Positions 55,990-64,000 of a stretch of 64,000 nucleotides of DNA are shown piece by piece. The notes under the pieces were generated by a model, which saw only the letters and a program-made list of their open reading frames with translations, did no database searches and was not told the origin of the DNA. The position numbers and the translations under genes are program-made. The DNA comes from Tricholomella constricta (taxonomy: Eukaryota > Basidiomycota > Agaricomycetes > Agaricales > Lyophyllaceae): NCBI GenBank assembly GCA_013368375.1, contig JAACJP010000063.1:1-64000 (forward strand), in the 5' to 3' direction. How positions within the stretch are numbered: the stretch's first letter is position 1; the number at the start of each line of letters is the position of its first letter.

Positions 55990-57010
55990 AGGTAGTCCTC
56001 ACGGCAGCGTCAAATTTGATGATGGACTCGACAATTTTGGTGGTGTCCCTGCCTTGACGACATTGCCTTCGAGCCTGGGCTGTGTCGCAACGCAACCATT
56101 GTGTACGCTATCGATATGGAGAGAGACATGGAAGATGGTCGAGAAATTAAACGATTGAACTTACATCCTGACTTAAGCTTTTTTTCTCTCTATGCATCTG
56201 GTCATCTTGTATGAGTTGCGCAAGGAAAATGAGAGAGGAAAGAATCGAGGAGGGTGTTACAGCTTGCCGCTATGTCCGAGTCGCTTAGATTGGATCTTTC
56301 GCACGACGACATCGTCGCTCCCACCCCGAGAACAAGATGAAGCGGAAAAGAAGAAGTGAGTTCTATCGTCTCTGACGAGGTCTTTGAACGAAATGCTTCA
56401 CTAGGGCAAGTGCCTTATGGTCGTCTTTTGACGCATCTCTAATTTCTATCCCGCAACATCCTCCAGATTGAGAAACGGTACAAATTTGGTGGAGAAACCG
56501 TCATGTAAGTTAAGATGCTCTTTGCCCATGGCTTCCACTAACCCAATCGGTCAGAGAGGTCTTTGAAGTTTCTGCAGACTCCGCTGCAAAGAAATGTCCT
56601 GTCGCTTTGACGAAGGAGGCGCCGTCAGAAGTCAAAACCTCCGGATTGCCTGAATGCCAAAGATGACCGCGGCACCCTCTGAGCCCTCTATGACTACCAA
56701 ACCTCCTGCGAGAACCGAAAGTCTCCTATCTCTACGGCAATTCTGCAAAAGGCCACAAAGCCGTCGACGCCCGGTAAATCTGCGCTGGACCGGCGGGCTC
56801 ATGTACAGGGATCGGAGGATTCAGGTGAGCTGGAAGCCAATCCGAGGGGAAGTGGTTACCTTGACAAGATCGAGTTTTTGAACAGGGTCGAGGAACGACG
56901 AGAAGGTGTTATTGCAAGGGCAGCAAACATCGACGACCTTTGTAACATGGTAAGTCAGTCTTTATTGACAACCTTTTCCAGTATACAAATATATAGCTAA
57001 TCCAGGATTA
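55990..57010 (+). other. Degenerate coding-like sequence, including family V block
   Basis: 56,040-56,300 pairs with 30,900-31,100. 56,730-56,950 reads in one frame ALDRRAHVQGSEDSGELEAN then SGYLDKIEFLNRVEERREGV, ending at a GTAAGT site, which looks like a genuine exon end. The family is not recognised. It precedes the Kelch relic and could be its decayed upstream part, though the Kelch family N-terminus does not obviously match. Confidence 0.4.
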
Positions 57011-57029
57011 TGATTTGATTTTTGTAGTA

Positions 57030-57330
57030 ACGTTACTTGGGGATCCAAAGCTCCGGTTCGCTTTCACGTAGTCCACCAAACGCTGATTTTCGACGATCTT
57101 TACGAAAAACATCTCCCACGCGATAATTTACTCCATCAACAATGACAGCTGCAATCTTGTTAGTTGCGCCATGGGCCAAGTAATATGTGAGGCATTCTTG
57201 ATCATGGAGTCGCTTGGGTGAAAAGATCTTCCTCTTCGTTGCGTCCATCACGCTGGAATTGCAGGTATCGCAGTGTCGAACACGTCCTGAGCTACAACTG
57301 ATGTATCTTGGCGAATTTTCAGAACACATT
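57030..57330 (-). other. Open reading frame of unknown family
   Basis: 98 codons, running LHDQECLTYYLAHGATNKIA then AVIVDGVNYRVGDVF. The text is amino-acid balanced and contains a CxxC-like CDTC, so it looks like a true protein fragment, placed antisense against the start of the Kelch relic. It may be an exon of an inserted element. Family unknown. Confidence 0.45.
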
Positions 57331-57975
57331 CCACTGCACTACCATGACTTCTGGGTCTTTGACGTTACGACGCACTCCTGAGATCGCACGGGTGCTCGCT
57401 CTGGCCATCGGCAAGCTCCATTTCAAGATCCTGTCTTCGTTCCATGTTATCTTACCCTCATGCACAGGATCGCTGTTTTCAAGCAATGCATCGAGCTCTT
57501 TGGTGGATTGTACGACCCATGCATCAACATAATGTCCATATCGTCGTTACTAACCCATGAATGATCAACGATGGCCTTTAGCACGCTATCTGAATGAGTT
57601 ATGGATGTTTGATATGTTGGAGTACAAGTGGCGCCAGATCGAACTGCGAGAACCGGACTCACGGTCATCGTGCGTATTCATCCGATCATTTAAGGATATC
57701 CTGACCTGGAAGTATGTCAGAAAGCCCACGCAGCGCGTTCTCCTTCCTCTCGAGTCCGGACGGTATCCTCTTTTACGGTCATTGCGGCAGATCATCGTTT
57801 CTCCTCAGGCACTTATTCCAGGGGATACAGGGGTATACTGCAAAGAGTACGCGAAAGGAAAACGTCCTGTCGGCATCATGCTCGAGGACACCTCCTTTCT
57901 GAAGTCATCTGCCTTTCCCCTCGTTTCCTTCCATCTTTCGCCTGCTGATCCGTCTTATTCGCCAGCATATTGAGC
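57310..57975 (+). pseudogene. Kelch-repeat protein (KLHDC4/Kel3-like) pseudogene
   Basis: Kel3/KLHDC4 proteins form a Kelch beta-propeller of conserved but poorly defined function. Plus-strand blocks in order: HYHDFWVFDVTTHS followed by a stop exactly where the conserved Trp of HSWDR should be (TGG to TGA near 57,377); a frame-shifted IELFGGLYDPCIN (57,490-57,530); YLNELWMFDMLEYKWRQIELR (57,580-57,650); SPRSAFSFLSSPDGILFYG (57,717-57,775); and CKEYAKGKRPVGIMLEDT (57,838-57,893). A 60-bp stretch splits YG from CKEY and could be a retained intron. In FLK the preceding Trp is Ser. Two to three repeats out of six remain. Confidence 0.82.
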
Positions 57976-57979
57976 AAGT

Positions 57980-58720
57980 CCATCACTACCACCTCCGAAT
58001 CCACATCCACATTCAAGTCAAAGACTGCCACGAAAATGCTCACCATGCTCACCGTAAACGCCCCTCGTATGCGGTTTTGTTGTCTACCGCCGGCACTATA
58101 CACTCGACGTCCTGCACTCCGCTCGCTACGCCAGCGCGCAGTCTCCTGAGGGCTGGATGCGTCTCGACGACGAGCTCGGATCCGGTGTTTGCCCTGAGGA
58201 TGTGTTCACACCTTACCCGAGGAGGGCAAGACTGCGTATTTGCTCTTCTATCACAGGGTGCGATGATTTCATGCTGTTTGTGATAATTGCTGCGGTTCGC
58301 GGGGAGGGAAATCAATGGTCGGGGCAGAGGGAGTGTGAACTAGCTGAGAGAACGAGGAGCGGTAAATGTTTCATACCGACTGGTAGGGTCAGGTTGGGTC
58401 GGGTAAGTGTTTACGATGCTCGTTTTTTCGCGGATGCTTAGTTTCTTGCTATGTACTGCGGTACAGTTGCGATAGGATGGCATACTATACATGTCTAGAT
58501 ACTTGGACGGACAATATACATAGATATCTCATCCTGCTACCGTTAGGAAAGAATTGGGAGTGCATCATTTCATTAGATAGCTGGCACACAGATTATTCGG
58601 TGGACACGGCAAGCGCTACTATGCATTGTGATGAGCTTCTGTTGAGTCGGTAACTACCTCGAGATTTGGCTGGAGAGCAATGAGGCTGGCATTCCTTGGC
58701 GACGCTGGTGGTGAGCCTAC
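57980..58720. other. No identifiable gene
   Basis: Short frames on both strands (minus 58,049-58,315 reads ELVVETHPALRRLRAGVASG) without family assignment. Confidence 0.3.
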
Positions 58721-58723
58721 CTC

Positions 58724-58744
58724 GGCACCCTCAGTGAGGGCGCC
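58724..58744 (+). repeat. Dispersed CCCTCAGTGAGGG palindrome
   Basis: 13 bp from the family W start at 58,758. Confidence 0.85.
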
Positions 58745-58757
58745 GTGATGACGTTGT

Positions 58758-59390
58758 TGTACAGCCACCGATCAGTCACAACGTAACATCACGTTCGCTC
58801 AAGTTTGGCGCAAGTTTGGCGCAAGTCCAACGACATTGTCGACATGGGTGCCGTCGCACCTCACCTCGCTGTCCGCTGTGCCCCTGGTGCGTGCTGCTCT
58901 GACTTTGACTTTGAACCTAAATCTAACATGATGAAATCCTCCCTTCCCCAACAGAATTTCAACTTGATTTACCCAATTGTGGTCATCGCCGCTAGCAGAA
59001 TGAGAATATTGCTGAGCTGCGGCTTCGTGCACGCCGACAAGGCAAGACCATCGATCGTGGATGGGCATTCATGCAAGGTCGGTCTCTTGTCACCAGTTTT
59101 TCTTGTACGTGGGCGCCCCATTGACATCCCACAGCCCGAGGACCTCAGCATCATGTCGCCCATCAAAGTCGCATCGAGTCCTCTCTCCGCGCCGCCGCTC
59201 CCGCCGCCAGACACTGCCCAAAACACCCTCGCCTTGCGCTCTTTCCAACCCCAACGATCCCCCGCCCCCGGCAGACTGAAGCAGGCCGAGTCGCAGCTGG
59301 AGGAGCAGCGGGTGCTGCAAGGGCTGAAGAGCATCACGGTGGTGTCAGGTGGGTACTCGATCAGCGACGCAAAAGTTTCCCACTCATTGT
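58758..59390 (+). pseudogene. Gene-fragment family W, copy 4 (longest frame)
   Basis: After TGTACAGCCACCGATCAGTC, an exon-like APHLAVRCAPG (58,850-58,882), a splice-like interval GTGCGT...CAACAG (58,887-58,953), then AATTTCAACTTG. In one frame the text ELRLRARRQGKTIDRG (59,010-59,060) and AFMQGRSLVT is also recoverable from the 34.5-kb copy (RTLAFVQGRALVTG), suggesting this was the original coding frame. The plus-strand 195-codon frame across the interval is only partly the ancestral one. Family unknown. Confidence 0.5.
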
Positions 59391-59399
59391 AGGCATGCA

Positions 59400-61110
59400 A
59401 GTCCGGACTGTGCACAGCTGCGAGCCCGGACGGAGGGGGCATGGTAATGCACAGCAGGCACTTACGATGTTTGATGGGAATTCGGCGAGTTTGTCGACGG
59501 GTGAGGAGGGCGGGGGCGACGGGTTAGGAGGGCGCTGTCGACGGGTCAGGAGGGCGGTGTCGATGGGCGAGGAGGGCGGGGGTGGGGGAGGGCACCACTG
59601 TTTTTGAGGAGACGGATCACGAAGAGCACGAAGACCCATACACAGCAACCGTCCCCACCTGTATCGGTCAGCTCACTCGAGCAGGTTGCGCTGACGATGT
59701 CTCCTTCTCCACCTCCTCTGCCGTCCTCTGTGTCACTGGACTCCTGCTCCTCGACCTCGACCAACCCGTTGCCCACCACCAATAGCAACCCATACGACCA
59801 GCGGCCGCTGCCGCTCCGCTCCGCGACGATGACCTACAGTGTATCTCCACGGAGCTCGTACGCATGCCCCAAGGTCGATCTCCCCCCACCGCCTTCGCCC
59901 ACCACCACAACCAGCACACGCCCACCGACCCATCCCAACCACAAGCTCCCCGCCTTTCCATTCGCGTCCGCCTTGCACGCGCACATGGCCACCCCCTCCG
60001 CCTCTCGCCCTTCCCTAGCCACTCCCGCACCCTCACCACACCTCTGGACAGCGGCGGCTCCCCCACCGGCCGGTGTTTCCGCTCGAAAGCCCTGCACCAC
60101 CCCTCCCCGCCCTCACCGATGCACCCGCCCCCACCGCCGAGGCAGAAATGACCAGAGAGCTTGTAGGAACTGGGATCGAACCGAGGCATGGGGACGGGAT
60201 GGAGGGTGCACGTGGAATTTGGGGCGGAGGAGCGGCGGGTGGGGCGATGTACTGTGGGGTGCGATTTCTATAGGCCGGCGCATTCGGATGCTCGTCGATA
60301 GCGGGGAGGGCACTCTGGCGGGGTCGGGGAGGTGCTGTCGGAGGATTAGGAGGGGGGGTGGGGGTGTGCAAGGCGAGGGCGAGGGTGAGGGCAAACGGGG
60401 ACGAGATGAAGTGAAGACGATGTCTGGCGCTTGGGATAGGCATGGGCAACTCGAGCAGTACGAGGCGGCGGGAGGATATCAGGTTGGACAGACGATGATT
60501 GTGCACTCGTGCCGGCGCCCCATCGTGCGAACACGGCGGTGCCGTCATTACATTCCCCTCAGCACCATCACCAGCAGTAGTCGGCGCCGGCACCACCACC
60601 ACCTTCGCAACCAAGACCTCTGCGCACGGGCGACAGTCGTACCACCTCGACTTTCCACAGCAGCACGGTGTCCCAGTACAACTGCGTTGATTCGTGACGG
60701 ATCGCCCTTGATGGACCGCCCTTGAGCGCGTCAATGCACGACACATGGCTGACACGGGGGGAGGCTGCCTCATTGTCTCGAGTCAGGCGGGGGCTGTCTG
60801 GGGTGCAACTGAGCATCGAAGGAGGGTATAGTGACAGTTGACAGGGGCAGGGCAGGGATAGCAAAGGAGGTCATGGTGTGATGACGGGGGCATTTTGCAG
60901 GAGCATGTAATGGGCAGGATTGCTCGAGCATCAGTGTATGTTGTCACCCTGCGGTCTCACTGTATTTCGAGTAGATTTATTTTGCGAAGCATCAACTACA
61001 TAGTGATCTTTAATACAAGGGTACTGTGGGTATAAATAGCGTGCGATGCTTGCTACACACCATGTTGTGAGTTGGGGTCATCTAAGAAGAAATCCCGGTG
61101 CAAGAAGTTC
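59400..61110. repeat. GC-rich low-complexity tract with family X copy (60.19-60.45 kb)
   Basis: 59,480-59,590 has GAGGAGGGCGG...GTCGACGGGT tandem short repeats (three units). A 373-codon plus frame (59,604-60,725) is Pro/Ser/Arg-biased and shifts meaning across the family X block, so I do not call it a gene. Family X landmarks: TGGGGTGCGATTTCTATAGGCC, GCTCGTCGATAGCGGGGAGGGCACTC. Confidence 0.5.
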
Positions 61111-61120
61111 CGAGGTGCAC

Positions 61121-61141
61121 GGCACCCTCAGTGAGGGCGCT
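61121..61141 (+). repeat. Dispersed CCCTCAGTGAGGG palindrome
   Basis: GAGGTGCAC left context; 51 bp before Helitron-like copy E. Confidence 0.85.
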
Positions 61142-61192
61142 TTGAAAGTGAGGTTTTGGGGTTATTGGGATGAATTGGAGTGGGACAGTCGC

Positions 61193-61957
61193 TCTCAGTG
61201 GTCATTTGTAGACCTCCGAAAGTCATTTGCATGCACTATACAAAACACAGCATTGGACAGCAAGAGAAGAGTATTATTACAAAAGGAATGGGACTTGAAC
61301 AAGGTACTCGAGACGGACTGCAACGGCACAATACCGTGCGGTGGGCGGGGCAGAATGGCTGGAGGCGGTGACCGGCAATTGCCGAGGCGCGCTTCGCGCG
61401 CCCGCGCGCCAGGTCACAAAGATCCCTGACGCGTTTTAACAGTTCAGCCGCGTCACCTTCAGAAAATTTAGGACGAGGGCAGATCCGAATTGCGCAGCGC
61501 ACGCAAAAGTTTTTGTGGCGCACGCAGCTGTAGTCAATATTTTAGAAATTGAAAACCGCCCGGAACCGAGTTTCAGCACAGCCACATCAGCCACCCACCC
61601 GAATCCCCCACACAAAATTGTCCATAGCTCACTCAATTCTTCACCGATTGTCATAAAAAAAGGTGCGACCTCCATCAAATGTATATCGAAACGTCCTCCG
61701 ATACCATGATCTCGGATGTGGAAGCGTTGAAGACACTCAATGGTGTGCTTTCCCACGCTTTTGCCCCTCTTTTCGGTGGTCCATAGCACCACCGAGAATA
61801 CATATCTCGTCAAACGGATTAGTGCGTGCGATAGAGGATAGGTAAAAGTATATATCTTACTGTTGGTTTGACCCCAATTGCTTGTTTCAATGTTGAGAAA
61901 AATCGGGTCCAAAATCTGAATGGATAACGACCCGTTATCCGCTCCGCCAATGACTAG
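61193..61957 (+). mobile_element. Helitron-like non-autonomous element, copy E
   Basis: Starts TCTCAGTGGTCATTTG. Ends GGATAACGACCCGTTATCC, GCTCCGCCAATGACTAG; next base G. Minus-strand reading open for 158 codons (61,436-61,912). Copy F abuts it directly. Confidence 0.5.
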
Positions 61958-62621
61958 GGGCTCGAGGGTACTAGGGACAGGCTGAGTAGCATGATACAGT
62001 GCGGTGGGTGGGCCAGAATGGGTTGGAGGCGGTGGCCGGCAATTGCCGAGGCGCGCTTCGCGCGCCCGCGCGCCAGGTCACAAAGATCCCTGACGCGTTT
62101 CAACAGTTCAGCCGCGTCACCTGCAGAAAATTCAGGACGAGGGCAGATCCAAATTGCGCAGCGCACGCAGAAATGTTTGTGGCGCACGCAGCTGTAGGTA
62201 ATATTTTAGAAATTGAAAACCGCCCGGTACCGAGTTTCAGCACAGCCACATCAGCCACCCACCCGAACCCCCCACACAAAATTGTCCATAGCTCACTCAA
62301 TTGTTCACCGATTTTCGTAAATAAAAGTGCGACCTCAATCGAATGTATAGGCAAACGTCATCCGATACCCAGATCTCGGATGTGGAAGCGTTGAAGATAC
62401 CCAATAGTGTACTTTCCCACGCTTTTGCCCCTCTTTTCGGTGCTCCATAGCACCACCGAAAATACATATCTCGTCAAACCGATTGCTGCGTGCGATAGAG
62501 GACATGTAAAAGTATATATTTCACTGTTGGTTTGACCCAGATTGCTTGTTTCAATCTTGAGAAAAATCGGGTCCAAAATCTGAATGGATAACGGGGCGTT
62601 ATCCGCCCCGCCAATGACTAG
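61958..62621 (+). mobile_element. Helitron-like non-autonomous element, copy F (5'-truncated, tandem to E)
   Basis: Begins at GGGCTCGAGG, equivalent to about position 100-110 of the other copies, immediately after the CTAG of copy E. Ends GGATAACGGGGCGTTATCC, GCCCCGCCAATGACTAG; next base A. The minus-strand reading has one stop. Confidence 0.5.
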
Positions 62622-62840
62622 ATTTTACATTGCCTCGCTGGCATAGCAAGTCGTGCGTAATTTATTGTACTTGCTCAGAATACTAGCGTTAACACAGATT
62701 GCCCGTCAGATCTTATGTTGCCTCACTGGCGTTGGATTACATCTCGCTCTATCTTTTCAGGGACCCACTTAGGCACTTTCACCTGTGTCCATCTATTATA
62801 CTCACTCAGAATACATGTTCCCAAATGTGCAGGGAATGGT
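62622..62840. repeat. TGCTCAGAATACTAGCG array, 1-2 units
   Basis: ATTTTACATTGCCTCGCTGGCAT, TCGTGCGTAATTTATTGTACTTG, TGCTCAGAATACTAGCG and CAGATCTTATGTTGCCTCACTGGC: the reduced version of the 38.6-39.6 kb array. Confidence 0.8.
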
Positions 62841-63385
62841 GAAACGATGTGCATGGCACCCTCAGTGGGAGTGTGCCCATGCCTGCAGTTTGATTTGGGC
62901 ATGCATGTACGGCACCCTCAGTGAGGGTGTGCCCATGTCCGCAATTTGCATTTTATTTGGACATGTGTGCACGGTGCAGGCATGGGTGCACCCTCAGTGA
63001 GGGTGCGCCTGTGCCCGCAATTTAGACATTATCCCATATGTGTGGAGAATGGTAGATGGAACGACGTACACGGCACCCTCAGTGAGGGTGCACCCATGCC
63101 TGCAATTTGCATTTTATTTGGACATGTGTGCACGGCACCCTCAGTGAGGGTGTGCCCATGCCCGCAATTTAGACATTATCCCAAATGTGTGGAGAATGGT
63201 AGATGGAACAACGTGCATGGCACTCTCAGTGAGGGTGCACCCATGCCTGCAACTTGCATTTTATTTGGACATGTGTACACGGCACCCTCAGTGAGGGTGC
63301 GCGTGATTTGAACATGTTCCCAAACGTGCAGAGGACAGTAGATGGAACAACGTGCAGCCTCAGTGAGGATGTGCCCATGCCTGCA
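62840..63385. repeat. CCCTCAGTGAGGG palindrome array 3
   Basis: Palindromes at about 62,857 (CAGTGGGAG variant), 62,911, 62,989, 63,072, 63,135, 63,219 (CTCTCAGTG variant) and 63,283, with a half-site at 63,357. Same spacer pair as arrays 1 and 2. Confidence 0.9.
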
Positions 63386-63414
63386 AGCCAGCTGACCCGG
63401 GATCGCATTCACAA

Positions 63415-63680
63415 AGCATGGGCTCAGGGCACAGGCACGGGGCTTCGGGCATGCGGGGCTTCAGGTTTTGAGCACATGATCGGGGCTTCCAATTCCATAA
63501 CGTAGCCAGCCAATATCGTTCCAATTCCAATTTTGAGGCTTCGGGCTTTGGGCACAGGCTCGGGGCTTTGGGCATGGGCTCGTGCGGGGCTTCGGATTTT
63601 GAGCATGTGATCGGGGCTTCGGGCTTTTTGAGGCTTCGGGCTTTGGGCACAGGCTCGGTCGGGGCTTCGGGCTCGGCCGC
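63415..63680. repeat. G-rich GGGCTTCGGG array 3
   Basis: Units as in arrays 1 and 2, with the AT-rich interruption at 63,485-63,530. Confidence 0.88.
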
Positions 63681-64000
63681 TCCACTGCATAAAGGTGAAG
63701 CAACTCACTTAAGACTATATATGTTCTCAAAGGTCTCCATAATCTTGCCAAGATCTTTATAGAAGAACTGTGCATTGTTGAGTTCGGGTTGAATTCTCTG
63801 TTATTTACATTGAGCTCATCCGGCTGTTTACTGGCCCGTTTAGTGCATTCGCAACAGGTCGTCAATGCCTCTTGATCAGGAGCAGCGCATGTACCATCCA
63901 CCGCTGCTTTGTATTTTTTCCCAGCTTATCCGTCAGAAAGAGACAACATCCGAACTTGTACGGCCCTTGAGTCCATATACATGTTATCCTTTACCTCTTT
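63681..64000. repeat. Conserved tail of the composite module, copy 3
   Basis: Matches 51,720-51,990 over its whole length to the window edge, with one insertion (CAACAGGTCGTCAATGCCTCTTGATCA near 63,852-63,878). Confidence 0.85.

Noticed and set aside
59604..60725. 373-codon plus-strand frame
   Set aside because: Pro/Ser/Arg low-complexity reading through GC-rich DNA and a family X repeat; no domain and no splice structure.
1..64000. rRNA and tRNA genes
   Set aside because: I looked for conserved rRNA cores and tRNA T-loop (GTTCRANNC) patterns by eye and saw no convincing cloverleaf; tRNAscan-SE would be needed to be sure.

Overview
The window looks like a repeat-dominated, gene-poor segment of a basidiomycete (probably Agaricomycete) genome. 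Supporting evidence: short spliceosomal introns (about 45-65 bp, GTRNGT...YAG) inside recognisable gene remnants; a chromodomain Ty3/gypsy element; and fragments of fungal genes including PEX3, a group III hybrid histidine kinase, a PHD/SET3-like gene and a Kelch (KLHDC4/Kel3-like) gene. I found no intact host protein-coding gene. Every recognisable host gene is a fragment carrying frameshifts, stops or deletions while still keeping intron sequence, so these are DNA-level duplicates in a gene graveyard rather than retrocopies.

Layout. 1-0.7 kb: PEX3 pseudogene. 0.7-8.7 kb: degenerate gene-like repeats. 9.1-9.7 and 14.8-15.6 kb: two SET3-like relics. 15.6-16.6 kb: phosphatidylserine decarboxylase relic (second fragment at 42.3-42.7 kb). 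17.5-18.0 kb: tartrate dehydrogenase relic. 18-23 kb: low-complexity duplicated gene pieces. 24.37-25.54 kb: hairpin-containing sequences, including a nine-unit minisatellite. 25.79-30.64 kb: 5'-truncated Ty3/gypsy element with a 694-bp internal tandem duplication and one LTR. 30.7-37 kb, 41-49.8 kb and 52-61 kb: more duplicated gene pieces, including histidine kinase (53.75-54.17 kb) and Kelch (57.3-58.0 kb) relics.

The strongest unexplained structure is a composite repeat module seen three times, at 37.6-40.8, 50.2-51.9 and 61.2-64.0 kb. Each has, in order: (i) an element of about 765 bp ending in a perfect 8-bp hairpin, 13 nt and then CTAG, which resembles a Helitron 3' end; (ii) in two of the three, an array built on 'TGCTCAGAATACTAGCG'; (iii) an array of a 70-85 bp unit carrying the palindrome GCACCCTCAGTGAGGGTGC; (iv) a GGGCTTCGGG-type G-rich array; (v) a conserved unique tail. 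The Helitron-like element has six copies in the window. The palindrome has about 40 copies, roughly half in arrays and half dispersed.

How it fits together (inference): this is a heterochromatic, possibly subtelomeric or pericentromeric, landscape built by repeated segmental duplication and mobile-element activity. Short inverted TTAGGG-like tracts at the truncated end of the gypsy element may record a broken-end event.
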